Source: Heterohyrax brucei
Taxonomy: Eukaryota > Chordata > Mammalia > Hyracoidea > Procaviidae
DNA length: 64,000 nt
Reading direction: 5' to 3'
NCBI GenBank assembly: GCA_028571685.1
Contig: CM053146.1
Location: 116,101,431 to 116,165,430 of the forward strand
The position numbers were made by a program, and so were the translations under genes. Position 1 is the stretch's first letter, and each line of letters opens with the position of its first letter. Positions 34,126 to 46,369 of the stretch are shown one piece after another. Under the pieces are notes generated by a model that was not told the origin of the DNA, did not search any database, and saw only the letters and a program-made list of their open reading frames with translations.

Positions 34126-37100
34126 CTGACTACTTTCACTCAACATAATGTCTTCCAGTTGAAACCAGGTTAGGAGATGTTTCCTGGAATCATCATTATT
34201 CTTCATCATTGCATAGTGCTCCATTGAGTATATATACCATAGTTTACCTATCCTTTCTTCTGTTGTTGGGAATCTGGGTTGATTCCATCTATTTGCTATT
34301 GTGGACTGTGCTGCAATAAACATTCTTGTGCATGTATCCATTGGTGTGAATGGCCTTGATTCTGCAGGATATATTCGAAGTAGTGGAATTACTGTGTCAA
34401 CTGGTGTATCTATATTCATTTGTTTAAGGAAGTGCCAGATTGCTTTCCAAAGAGGCTGGACCATTTTGCAACCCCACCAACAGTGTAGGAGAGTTCCACT
34501 TTCTCCACAGCCTCTCCAGCATTTGTTGTTTTGTGTTTTTTGGACCATGGCCAACCTTGTTGGGGTGAGATGTTATCTCACTGTAGTTTTGATTTGAATT
34601 TCTTTAATAACTAAAGATTGTGAACATGTCCACATGTGTTTTTTCGCTGCCTGGATCTCCTCTTTAGAGAAATGTCTGTCCACCTCCTTTGCCTATCGCT
34701 TTATTGGATGATTTATCTTCTTCTTATTGATATTTTGTAGTACCTTATAGATTATGGAGATCAGGTGTCGATATGACATAGAGTTGCCAAGTATTTTTTC
34801 CCATTCTGTAGGTAGCCTTTTAATTCAATTAGTAAAGTCTTTGGATGAGCAAAAGTGTTTGATTCTTAAATAGTTCCCATTTATCTATTTTCTCTTCTGT
34901 CAATTGTGGTTTGTTTGACAGATTTTGGAGTCTGTCTACGTTGTGTATTAAAACTTCCATTGTTGTTCCTATGTTTTCTTGGATGAGCTTTATCATTTTA
35001 GGTTTGATATTTAGGTCTTTTATCCAGTTGGAGTTGGTTTTTGTATAACGTGTAAGATATGGATCTTGTTTCAATTTATTGCAGATGGATATCCAATTTT
35101 GCCAGCACCATTTGATGAAGATATCGTTTTTACCCCAGTTTAATGTCTTAGGGCCTTTGTCGAATATCAACTGTTCATAGGCAAATGGTATCATCTCTGG
35201 GGTCTCAATTCTGTTCCATTGGTCGATCTGTCAGTTCTTGTACCAGTACCAGGCTGTTTTGACCACTGTGGCAATGTAGTATGTTCTAAGGTCGGGTGAT
35301 GAGAGGCCTCCCAGTGTGTTCTTCTTCTTTAGTAGTACCTTACTTATCCGGGGCTTCTTCCCTTTCCAAACAAAATTGGTGATTTGTTTCTCCATCTCAT
35401 TAAAAAATGACACTGGAACTTGTATTGGGATTGCATTATGCAAGTAGATTGCTTTGGGTAAAATAGACATTTTCACAATGTTAAGTCTTCCTGTCCATAA
35501 GCACAGTAGGTTTTTCCATTTATCTAAGTCTCTCTTAGTTTCTTGTAGTAAGGGCTTGTAGTTCTCTTTGTAAAGGTCTGTTATTTCTCTGGTTAGATTA
35601 ATTCCTAGGTACTTTATCTTCTTAGGAGCTATCGTAAATGGTATTGATTTGATGATTTCTTCATTAACAGTCTCTTTGTTGGTATAAAGGAATCTTACTG
35701 ATTTACTGACGTTATCTTGTATCCTGAGACTTTGCTGAAGTCTTCTATCAGTTTGAGTAGTTTACTTACAGATTCTTTGGGATTCTCTGCATATACAATG
35801 GTATCATCTGCAAACAGGGAGATTTGGATTTCTTTGCCGATGCAGATGCCCTTTATTTATTCGTCTTGTCTAATTGCTCTGGCTAGAACTTCTAGTACAA
35901 TGTTAAATAGTAGAGGTGAGAGTGGGCATCCTTGTCTAGTTCCTGATTTCAAGGGAAAGTCTTTCAGTCTCTCTCCATTCAGGATGATGTAGGCAGTTGG
36001 CTTTGTATAAATGGCCCTTACTGCATTGAGGAATTTTTCATCTATGCCTATTTTGCTAAGAGTTTTTAGCATGAATGGGTGTTGGACTTTATCAAATGCC
36101 TTTTCTGCATCAATGGACAAAATCAGGTGATTCTTGTCTTTTGTGGTATTTATGTGGTTAATCAAATTAATTGTTTTTCTGATGTTGAACCAGCCTTGGA
36201 TCCCTCGTATGAATCCAACTTGGTCACGATAGATTATTTTTTTGATATGCTGTTGTATTCTATTGGCAAGAATTTTGTTGAAGATTTTTGCATCTAGATT
36301 CATGAGTGATATCGGTCTGTAGTTCTCCTTTTTGGTTGAGTCTTTCCCTGGCTTTGGTATCAGGGTTATGCTGGCTTCATAGAATGAGTTTGGGAGTACT
36401 CCATCTCTTTCTATACTGTGAAATAGTCTCAGTAATATTGGAGATAACTCTTGTCTAAAAGCTTGGTAGAATTCTGCAGTGACGCCATCTGGGCTCAGGC
36501 TTTTTTTGGTTGGCAGTTTTTTGATGACATTTGCAATCTCTTCCTATGTGATGGGTTTGTTAAGTTGTTCTGCTTCACATTGTGATAATCTGGGTAGGTG
36601 GTATGAATCAATGAATTTGCCCATTCCCTCTAGGTTTTCAAATTTGTTAGAGTACAGTCTTTTATAGTATTCTATTATGATATTTTTGATTTCTGTTGGA
36701 TCTGTTGTGACAACTACCCTCTCATTCCTTATTTGGGTTATTTGTTTCCTTTCCTGTTTTTCTTTAGTAAGTTTAGCCAGTGGTTTATCAATTTTGTTGA
36801 TCTTTTCAAAAAACCAGCTTTTGGTCTTTTCAATTGTTTTTCTATTCTCTAATTCATTTAGCTCTGCTCTAATCTTTATGATCTCGTTTCTTCTGGTGCC
36901 TTAGAGGTCCTCTGTTGTTCTCTCTCTACTTGTTCAAGCTGTAGGGCTAGTTCCTTGATTTAGTTTCTTTCTTCCTTCCAGATGTGTGTGTTTATGGAGA
37001 TAAACAGACCTCTGAGCACTGCTTTGGCTGTATCCCATAGGTTCTGGTAGGAAGTGTCTTCCTTCTCATTGGAATCCATGAATTTTTTGATTTCATCCTT

Positions 37101-37895
37101 GATTTCTTCTATAACCCATGTTTTTTTGAGCAAGATACTGTTCAGCTTCCAAGAGTTCCACTTTCTATCTATGTTTTTTCTGCTACTGATTTAGACTTTT
37201 ATGGCTTTATGATCTGAGAAGATGCTTTGCAATAATTAGAGCATATGGATTTTGTTGAGAATTGCATTATGGCCTATCACGCGGTCAATTCTGGAGAATG
37301 TCCCATGTGCACTGGAGAAGAAGGTGTAGTTGTCCGCTGATGGGCAGAAAGTTCTGTATATATCGATGAAGTTTAATTGGTTAATTGTGGCAATAAGGTC
37401 TTCTGTATCTTTACTGAGCTTTTTACATGATCTGTCCAGTATTGAGAGTGGAGTTTTAAAGTCTCCCACTATTATTGTGGAGTAATCTAACTCTTTTTTG
37501 AGTGTAATCAGTGTTTCTTCAACATATTTAGGTGCTCTGATGTTAGGTACATAAATATTTAATATAGTTAAGTTCTGCTTGTGTACTGAACCTTTCAGCA
37601 ATTGATAGTGTCTATCTTTGTCCACGATGGTGGATTTTACATCAAAATTGATTTTGTCTGAGATTAGAATTGCCACACCTGCTCTTCTTTGTTCATTGTT
37701 AGTTTGATATATAGTCTTCCATCCTTTAATTTTCAGTTTGTTCCTATCCTCAAGTCCCTCATCCGCTTCTTGTAGACAACATATGGATGGGTCATATCTT
37801 TTGATCCCAGATGTCACTCGATGTCTCTTTACTGGAGCATTCAGTTCCTTCACATTCAATGAAATTATTGATAGATATGTGTTCAGTGCTGCCAT
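34126..37895 (-). pseudogene. L1 ORF2 (endonuclease / reverse transcriptase), broken
   Basis: ORF2 would nick target DNA and copy the RNA there. Starting at about 37895 (MAALNTYLSIISLNVK) the endonuclease is open to 37236: CCLQE carries the catalytic Glu, VGDFKTPLS keeps the Asp but has Lys where Asn is normal, and IDRVIGH is present. The RT is legible at 35857-36303 ([13 protein letters not shown], then [14 protein letters not shown]). A stop lies just before IKGICIGKE, and FADDTIVYA follows near 35800. The Cys-rich C-terminus (34123-34554, [18 protein letters not shown]) is open. Several frameshifts and stops separate these pieces. Confidence 0.9.
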
Positions 37896-38334
37896 TGTGA
37901 TATCTTTATTTTTTGTTGATGTTTTCTCTGTTGTGCTTATTAGTCTTTTCTGGGACATTTTTGTGTGTGTGATTAGAGTCTTCACCTTTTTCAGAGCTGT
38001 TTCGGTAGTTGTTGAGACTCCTGTGTTACATTTCTCGACATGGTATGTTACATCTTTGATGTGCTTTACAGCTGCCCCTATGATCCACCTTAATAAACTA
38101 TATATAAACCCAATTTTAATTACTACCAGTCTTGTCATCTTCCTCTCCATCTGGAAGGACTATAACGACTGTAGTACATACCTCTTTTTAATATGATGGC
38201 ATCATAGTTTTCATGATAATCACTGGATTGTTTCTTTCAGTATTAAAGCTGTGGTTGAATTTGGAGCCTTCCCTAAATGAGTAGAGTTCTGATAATGTGT
38301 TGTTCTAAAATATAAAGTTAGTGGTTTTGTTCTT

Positions 38335-39272
38335 CTAAGCCAAAGCCGAGAACTTCTTTCAGTATTTCTTGCAGTTTTGGTTTAGTTTTTTCAAAGTCTC
38401 TGAGTTTCTGTTTATTTGGGAATGTCTTAATTTCATTTTCATATTTGAAAGATAGTTTTGCCAGATATATTTCTTGGTTGGAAGCTCTTTTTCTTCAAGG
38501 CTTTGAACGTGTCCTGCCACTGTCTCCATGCCTGCATGGTTTCTGCCAAGAAATCTGAAGAAAGCCTACAGGGTTTCCCTCTGAATGTTAGCTTTCCTTT
38601 GAGTCTTGCTGCCTTTAAGAGTTGCTGCTTATGTTTCATTTTGTTAAGCATGATTATAATATGTCTTGGAGTCTTTCTTTTGAGATCTATATTGAGTGGT
38701 GTTCAGTAGGTATCTTGGATATCTATATTCTCTTCTTTTGTAATTTCTTGGAACTTTTTGCCAGCAGCTCAGCAACGACCCTCTGTGTTCTCAGGTGTCT
38801 CATCCTGTTCAGGGACTCCAGATAATTGAAGGTTGTTCCTCTTAATTGGGTCCCACATGATTCTTAATGCTCCTTCATTTTTCTTATTTCTTTTTTCTGA
38901 TTTCTGATCATAGGAGCTGGCATCAGTAGCTCTGTCTTACAAGTCAGAAAATCTTTTGTCCATTTGTTGTATTCTGTTTTCTTGGCTTTGAATGGAAGTT
39001 TCTATGTCTTTGATTTTGTTCTTGATCTGTTGGATTTCAGAGTACTGGTGCTCCATCAGATCAAACAGCTTGCTTAATTTCTCCTTTTGTTCTGCTGCAT
39101 TTTGTATAAGGTCTAGAAGGGCTCTGTATATAATCCTTTTGTATTCACCTTCTGATGATTTCAGAAACGTTTCTTCATCTGGAAAACTCCTTGGTTGTTT
39201 TGTTTGGGAGCTTTCTGAAGCCATGGGTGATGTCTTGTATGCCACAAGTGTCTGTTGCTTTTTTGGTTTCAT
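38335..39272 (-). pseudogene. L1 ORF1 (RNA-binding protein), broken
   Basis: Starts MKPKKQQTLVAYKTSP at 39272 and stays open to 38937: a short N-terminus, then a heptad-rich coiled coil (EQKEKLSKLFDLMEHQYSEI and on). After a stop the C-terminal domain is found at 38439-38651 (LKAARLKGKLTFRG, LAETMQAWRQWQDTF). ORF1p forms trimers that coat L1 RNA. The break between coiled coil and C-terminal domain rules out a full protein. Confidence 0.85.
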
Positions 39273-39279
39273 GTAAGTA

Positions 39280-40259
39280 GAGGCTGGAAGAGATACTGTG
39301 AGGATGGACTGCAGATGTTTCTCTAGGCTGTCTTAAAATATAAATCAAAAGGTATCTGACTACTTCCCAAGTCAGTCAGGTTTTCAGGTATAGAAGTCCC
39401 TCTTTCTAACTGGCAAAGTACGCACCTCTATGTCCAACCCCATATGATGCAAACTAGTTCAAAATACAGCAATGGCAATGCTACTGCCTGTTGGCCTCTG
39501 TTGACAGGGCCCAGCCTTCGGCGACACTGTGTAAACTACTGCTTTTCTGGTATAAAAGGACTCTCCTGTGGGCATGCTCTTTCCCAAGCTAAGAAATAGG
39601 TCCAGCTGTGGCCACCGTATCTAAGATGGCACCCTCCATATGGTCAGCAGATAGAGGGGCTAAATGTGCTGAGAGGTCGTGAGTCCTCTCCCTCTGTTGC
39701 TGGGCCCCCACCATAGGTGACACTGTGTAAACTACTGCTTTTCTGTTGGAGAAGCACTGTCCTATTTGCAGGCTCTGGCTCCCAGGCTAAGAATTAGGTC
39801 CTGCTAAAATCTCCGTATCCAACATGGCATCCCACACACAGGCACTGTGGTTCTGTACAAACAACACTGTGGCAGTGATAAAAAGACAGGCCCAAAGTGG
39901 CTAGATGAACAGAGTCCTAAGCCTGGCTCTCAAAATATGGCAATTTTGCCTGCCTGTCCCACCAGCAGTGCATCTGAGTCTAGTCGCTAGGCAAGACCAA
40001 GTGCCACCCGCTGGCCAAGACAGAGGAAAAAGAAAGTCAAAATGGTGTGTTTACCTTCAGTCCATGAGAGCCACGGCTAGTTAGGAGTGAGAGTCAGCGA
40101 AAGAGAGGAGGTTTTTTGCTCAGTGGTATGAAGTCCAAATTAACAGCCCTGTGCTGTGTCCTGGGGGCTCACTAGGTGACCGGAAGGCTCCATTTGATTA
40201 TCAGTTCAGGTCTTGGTTTCCAGAGGTATAAAAGGAGATGTGTGCTTAGTCCGCCCCTC
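39280..40259 (-). promoter_or_regulatory. L1 5'UTR with two 196-bp monomers
   Basis: GC-richer than the rest of the L1. The string 'gacactgtgtaaactac' occurs at 39523 and 39719, and the material around it repeats, giving two monomers with a 196-bp period. Strings 'ctaagatggcac' and 'ccaacatggcatc' at matching places of the two monomers resemble YY1 sites. L1 5'UTRs act as internal promoters; whether this one still does is unknown. Confidence 0.7.
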
Positions 40260-40598
40260 AGAACATTTTCTTTATGATATATGTTATGCCAATTGCCTTA
40301 GATGTTCCCAAGACCACAGTTCCCAGCCTCAGTAACTTGGTACCTTAAGGTGTTTGAATGTGTTTAGGAAGCGTCTAGGGCTTTAGCTTTGTTATTTTGT
40401 GGTGGCTTCCCCTATTTTGTGTGTTGTGTTTGTCTTTGCCTATTATCTAGTTAGCAACTTCTCCTCCCTAACTCTACTGTGTTATATAATCATCAGATTG
40501 TTTTTTCTGTGTGTAAACTTTTTTCTTGTCTTTCTGCAATAGTAGTCCCATAATAGTATTTGTCTTTTTGTAATTGACTTATTTCACTAAGCATGATG
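40260..40598 (-). mobile_element. Older L1 3'UTR, right part
   Basis: Continuation of the L1 at 31881-32279, starting with the duplicated 'agaacattttcttt' and passing into the end of ORF2 in reverse ('acttatttcactaagcatg'). Then broken by an LTR fragment. Confidence 0.78.
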
Positions 40599-40755
40599 GT
40601 GACAAGGACCTTCCTCTTCCTCCAAAGCCAACAGAAAAAGCTTTTTTTCTAGAGCTGACACCATCAATTTGAACTTTTAGACTGCTGGACTGGTCAAAAT
40701 AAAATTTCTCTGTATAAAACCATTGACTTGTGGTATTTCTGTTACAGCAGCTTTC
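40599..40755 (+). repeat. Afrotherian MaLR LTR 3' part, plus
   Basis: The only clear copy in plus orientation: 'gacaaggaccttcctc', 'ggtcaaaataaaatttctc' (with a polyadenylation signal-like AATAAA), then 'cttgtggtatttctgttac'. It matches the reverse complement of the LTRs at 54204 and 58674. Confidence 0.78.
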
Positions 40756-40984
40756 ATTGTTTTTTGTTGTTGTTGTTTACTGAGTCCTTATATTTTTCTT
40801 CTTTTTTGTTCTGATGAGAGTGTTTGCTCACTTTCTTTATGTTTACCTTTAAACTTACCCTTATCTTCATGTTTGAACTAGTCTTTTATTACTTGACATC
40901 ACCTTGACTTTCACTCCAATTCAGAGTTCTATACCTATATTATTTATTCCTTTTGTTTTTTGACATTGTCATCATTTACAAATG
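40756..40984. other. AT-rich sequence, possibly L1-derived
   Basis: T-rich, with likeness to L1 intergenic parts but no diagnostic string. Confidence 0.35.
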
Positions 40985-43900
40985 GTCATCTTTTTCTTTG
41001 TTTTAAGTGTTTTTTAAAATTATTTTTATTTACATCTGTACTTTAGATGAAGTTTTATGGAACAAACTAGCTTTTCATTAAACAGTATGCATGTAGGTTT
41101 ATGACATAGGTTAACAGCCCCACAATGGTGTCAATATTTCCACTTCTCAACCTTGTACTCTCCTGATTTCTTATCCTTGCCCCTCAGCTTTCATGGCCCT
41201 TAAGTCTTGTTTTATTTTATGGGCCTGCCCAAATTTTGACTGGTTTGACTTCATTACTGAGCTAAACGAAGTCTGGGAGCCATTCTCTCAGGGTTTCTCC
41301 AGTCTCTATTAGGACAGCAAGTCTTGTTTCTCTTTTTGAGCTAGAATTTTGTTTCACATTTTTCTCCAGTTTTGTCTGGGAAGCTCTGTCAGAGCCGTCA
41401 GTGGTAGCAGCTGGTTGCCATCTAGTTGTACTGGACTCAGTCTGGTGGAGCCTGTTGTAGATGTGATCCTTTAGTCCTTCAGAATTATCTTTCCATTGTA
41501 TCTTTAGCTTTTTTAATTCTTCCTTGCTCCCAATGCAGTCAGACCAGTGAAATATCCTAGATGGCTGTTCACAGCCTTTTAAGACTACAGATGGTACTCA
41601 CCATAGTAGAACACAGAACAGTTTCTTTATAAACTATGCTATCCGACTCGATGGCACTTGGCTTGGCCATACCAGTTGAGTTAGATGTTCCCTGAGATCA
41701 TTGTCCTTGCAGTCCTCAGCCCAGCAATTCACTCCTTTAGGAAGTTCATAAAATAAAAAATAAGTTCAAAACTAGAAGCCCTAGTACACAGCATTATCAG
41801 GATACAAGCCATAACCGACAACACACAAACTCTAGTAGATAAGCCACCAAAAATTCTTTCTTTTTGCATGTAAACCTTATTGAGTTTTTACAGTAGTGGT
41901 CTCATACAATATGTCCTCTTGTGTTGACTTATTTCACATAAGGTCCACATAAGGCCCTCCAGTTTTTTCCATGCTATGAGATACTCCACAGATTCATTGT
42001 TGTTCTTTATTGTTCTGTAATACTTCTTTGTGTTTATGTACCACAGCTTGTTATTGCATTCATTTGCTGATGGGCGTCTAGGTTGTTTCCATCTTTTTGT
42101 TATTGTGAACGATGTTGTGGTGAACATTGGTGTGCATATGTATATTTATGAGACAACTTTAATTTCTCTAGGTTGTATTCCTAGGATTGTCAGAGTTTAT
42201 GGTATTTCTGTTTCTAGCTTTCTCACAAGCAGTACATAGAGTTCCAGTCTCTCTGCAGTCTCTCCGACATTTGTCATTTCCTGATTTGGCGGGGGGGGGG
42301 GAGGGTGTGTGTGTGTGCGCACCAGCAGGGCCAAGGTGAGATGGGATCTCATTGTGTTTTTCATTTGCTCTATTCTAATGGCTAGTGATTACCAGCATTT
42401 CTTCACATGTCTGTTGGCTGCTTAAATGTCTTCTTTGGTGTAGTGTCTGTTCATTTCCTTTGCACATTTTTTAACTGAACTGTTTGTCCTTTTGTTGTAG
42501 AAGTGTTGAATTTGCTTACAGATTTTAGAGATTAAACTTTTGTCTGATTTGTAATGGCCATCTCCCCTCCAGTCTATAAGTTCTCTTTTTACTCTTATAG
42601 TGAAGCCTTTTGATGAGCACAAGTGTTTCATCTTTAGAAGATCCCAATTATTTGGCTTATCTACTAGAGTTTGTGTGTTGTCAGTTATGGCTCGAATCCT
42701 GTTAATGCTGTGTACTAGGGCTTCTAGTTTTGAACTTATTTTTTATTTTATGAACTTCGTAGTTTTTTACTTTGTATTTAGGTCTGATTGATTTTCAATT
42801 ACTTTTTGTATACGGTGTGAGGTATGAGTCTTTCACTTTTTTGGCAGATGGACATCCAGTTTTGCCATTACCATTTATTTAAAAGATTGTGTTTTCCTCA
42901 TTTTGATGGACTTTGGGCCCTTGTCAAAGATCAGGTGGCCATAGATGGTTGGATTTACATATGGATTCTCAATTTTGTTCCACTGGTCAGTGTGTCTGTC
43001 ATTGTGGCAGTACCAGGCTGTTTTGACTACCGTAGCTGTATAGTAGGTTCTGAGGCTGGATAGTTCAAGTCCCGCTTTACTCTTCTTCTTCAGTAGTGCT
43101 TTACTGATTTAGGACTTCTTCTCTTTCCATGTAAAGTTAATGATAAGCTCTTACATCTTGTTAAAGAGGGTTGTTGGTATCTGTATCACAATTGCATTGT
43201 ATCTGTAAATTGCTTTGGCTACAATTGTCATTTTCACAATGGTGAGTCTACGTACCCACGAGCATATGTTTTTCCATTTATGTAGATCTCTTGATTTCTT
43301 GTGATAGTATTTTGTAGCTTTCTTAGAGCTTTTTTTTTTTAAGAGGGCATTATTAATGGTATTATTTTCCTGATTTTCATTTTGTAGTTCTCTTTATTGA
43401 TGTATAGAAATAATTCAATTGATTTTTTTACATTTGTCTTATGTCCTGTTATTCTGCTGAATTTACTAGTTGCAGTAGTTTTCTTGTGAAGTCTTTTGGA
43501 TTTTCTATGTATAGTATCATATCATCTACAAATAAGGACAGTTTAACTTCTTCGTTACTATTTTGCATATCCTTTATTTTTCTTGCTTTATTGCTCTATC
43601 TAGGACTTTCAGCACAATTTTAAACAGGAATGATTATGAAGTGTTCTTGTTCTCAAGGGGAATGTTTTCAGCATCTCTCCATTAAGAATGATATTGCTGA
43701 AAAATGAAAAAAGAATGATATTGCCATTGGTTTTGCATAGATGAGCTTTATTATGTGGAGAAATTTCCCTTTTATATCTATTTTATAGAGTTTTTTTTTA
43801 TCACAATTGGGTGTTGTACTTTGTTGAATGCCTATTCTGTGTCAATTGAGATGATCATGTGATTCTTTTTATTTGTATGATGGATTACATTGATTGATTT

Positions 43901-46075
43901 TCTAATTTGAACCATCCTTGAATATCTTGTATGACTCTTGATTGGTCATGGTGCATTTTTTTTTTAATATGATGCTAAGTTCTTTTCACTAGAATTTTGT
44001 TGAGCATTTCTGCATATATATTCATGAGAGATATGGTCCATAATTTTCCTTTTATGTGGTATTCTCCTGGTTTTGTAGTCAAATAGAATGAATTTGAAAG
44101 TACCATTTTCTTTCCTGTAAATAGTTGGAATAGTATGGGTACAAGCACTTCTCTGAATGTTTGGTAGAATTCTCCAGTGAAGCAACCTGGCCCAGGGCTT
44201 TTGTTGTTGTTGCTGGAAGTCTTTTTATTATATTTTCAGTTTGTTTTCTTGTTACTGGTCTGTTCAGATTGTTGACATCATTCTGTGTTAGTTTCTGTAG
44301 GTATGAGTTTCTAGAAATTTGTCCATTTCCTCTAGGATTTCAAATTTGTTGGAGTAAAGTTTTCATAATACTCTGTTATGATACTTTTTGTTTCAGTTGG
44401 GTCTGTTGTAATGTCCCCCATTTCATTTCTTATTTGGGTTCTTTGCATCCTCTCTTGTTCTTCTTTTGTCAGTTTGGCTAGTGGTTTGCCAATTTTGTCA
44501 ATCATTTCAAAGAACCAACTTTTGGTCTTGATGATTCCATTGTTTTTCTATTGTCTGTTTCATTTATTTCTGTTCTGATCTTTATGATTTTCTTTCCTTT
44601 GTAGCTATGGGGTTCTTTTGCTGCTCTCTTTTTATTTATTCAAGTTGTATGGCTAATGTTTTGATTTTCTCCCCTTCTTCTTTTTTGATGTGTGCATCTA
44701 CTGATATAAATTGACCTGAGGACTGCCTTTGTTGTCTCTCCAATGTTTTGGTATGATGTATTTTCATTCTCACTTCATTTTGGGAATATTTTTATTTCAT
44801 CTTTGACGTCTTCTGTTATCCAATGTTTTTAAAGCATAGTGTTATTCACTTTCCATGTAATTTATTTTTTTTCCTTGCTCTTCCTTTCATTAATTTATAC
44901 TAGGATGACATTGTGGTCAGCAAAGATACTTTGTATTATCTCAATGTCTTGGATTTTGTTTTGCTTTGTTTTATTATTGGGAGTTCTTTGTCTAGATTGG
45001 TATCTGGCAGATGTTATCTTGTGTCCTAGACTCCAGTTTTTGTCTGATGTTGTTGGTTCTCTAACTGAAGGACTTCCTTTAATATTAATTCTAAATTTGG
45101 TTTGGTTTTCATGAATTCCTTTAATTTTTGTTTGTCTGGAAATGTCCTAAGCTAACCATTGTATCTGACAGAAAATTTTGCAGAATACATTATTCTTATT
45201 TTGCAGTTTTTCTTTCAAAGTTTTTATATGCACCATTTCATCACCTTCTTGCTTGCAATTTTCTGCTGAGCAACTGGAAATTAATCTTATTACTTCCCCT
45301 GTTTAAATGGCTTTTATTTTTTCCTGAAGCTGCTCTCAGGATGATTTGTCTTTGATTCTGGCAAATGTGTTTATGATGTGTCTTGGTGACTTTCTGTTGG
45401 GGGTTATTGTATATGGAGTTCGTTCAGCCTTTTGGATAGTCAGTTTTTCATCTGTCATGTTATTTGGGAAGTTTTCTGACAGCAAGTCTTCAACAATCAT
45501 GCATTTTCTCTTTTATTCTCTCATCTGGAAGTCTGGTTATATGCAAATTTTTGCTCTTGATTGTGTCTCATTTCATTCTTAGGTTTTCTTCATTTGTTTT
45601 CTCTGAGTTTTCCTTAAGTAAAATGACATTTCATGGATTTGTCTTCAATCTCACTAGTTTTGTCTTCAAATATTTCAAATTTGCCCCTTAGACTTTCTAC
45701 TGAGTTATCCATTTCTGAAATTTTGTTGTTTATCTTTGGGATTTCTAGTTGCTGTTTTTTTTGTATGATTTCTAATAATTTATTTTGACATTATGTTCTT
45801 GTATTATATTTCTGAAGTCTTCTATTTTTGTCTGTTTTCCTTGGTTTTTGCTATGTTTTCATTGGTTGTCTGTTTTTCATGATTTTGTGTATTATTTCCT
45901 TGGTTTTGTCTGTGTTTTCCTTGGTACCTTTCTTATTTTCTTGGAGAGGCCTAAATATTAGTGTTTTGAATTTCATGTCAGGTAGTTCAACTGTCGTGTG
46001 ATTATTTTGGTCACTTTCTAAAGCCTTCTTATCCTTGTTTTTTGTATGTCTTGCTGCCTTCAAGACATGAATTGT
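40985..46075 (-). mobile_element. Older L1 LINE, minus, endonuclease deleted
   Basis: In reverse: a 3'UTR (40985-41880), ORF2 C-terminus and RT (41890-44900), then a jump to ORF1 (about 45000-46063, N-terminus at 46063 with a TVELPDMKFKTL stretch). Compared with the L1 at 32-40 kb, the roughly 1.1 kb for the endonuclease is missing at about 44950. A short G-run and TG repeat (42291-42318) has expanded in ORF2. A SINE-tail-like 'gactcgatggcacttgg' lies at about 41646. Strongly diverged. Confidence 0.82.
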
Positions 46076-46369
46076 TCTTTATTGATTGCACACTTGTTTC
46101 ATGCTGCTTTTTTTGTTTTGTTTTGATATGGATGGGTAGGCTGGCCATGTATGCTTTGCTGCTTGTTTGTGCCCATAATAGCTCTCACCATGTTATCTTG
46201 TGGGGCAACATCAGACAAGGTGAAGCTGCTTTACTGTATACTGATTTGCTGAGATGGATTGAGGGTGGACCAGGCAGGCACTGTTGCCTTTTGATGTTGG
46301 TCCAGTTTTGTGCCCAGACAGGCAGACATGTTAGATGGGGAGTGGTATGGCCTTGCTTCACCAGCTAGT
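46076..46369 (-). other. Spacer between L1 ORF1 and the upstream array
   Basis: About 290 bp of non-repetitive DNA in the place of the ORF1-proximal 5'UTR. Confidence 0.4.

Larger units (their letters stand above)
32280..40259 (-). mobile_element. Full-length L1 LINE, minus, dead
   Basis: Bounded by direct repeats 'agaacattttcttt' at 32266-32279 and 40260-40273. Reading in element sense from the right: 5'UTR about 39280-40259, ORF1 about 38335-39272, ORF2 about 34126-37895, then a CT-rich 3'UTR to 32280. The 3'UTR holds a second L1 3' end at 32910-33758. Without that, the element is about 7.1 kb. Frames carry stops and shifts, so it encodes no working proteins, but its divergence is lower than that of the L1 at 41-46 kb. 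Confidence 0.9.

Noticed and set aside
37236..38150. 304-codon open frame as a possible host gene
   Set aside because: It is the L1 endonuclease region with some upstream read-through; the downstream parts of ORF2 follow in order with stops.
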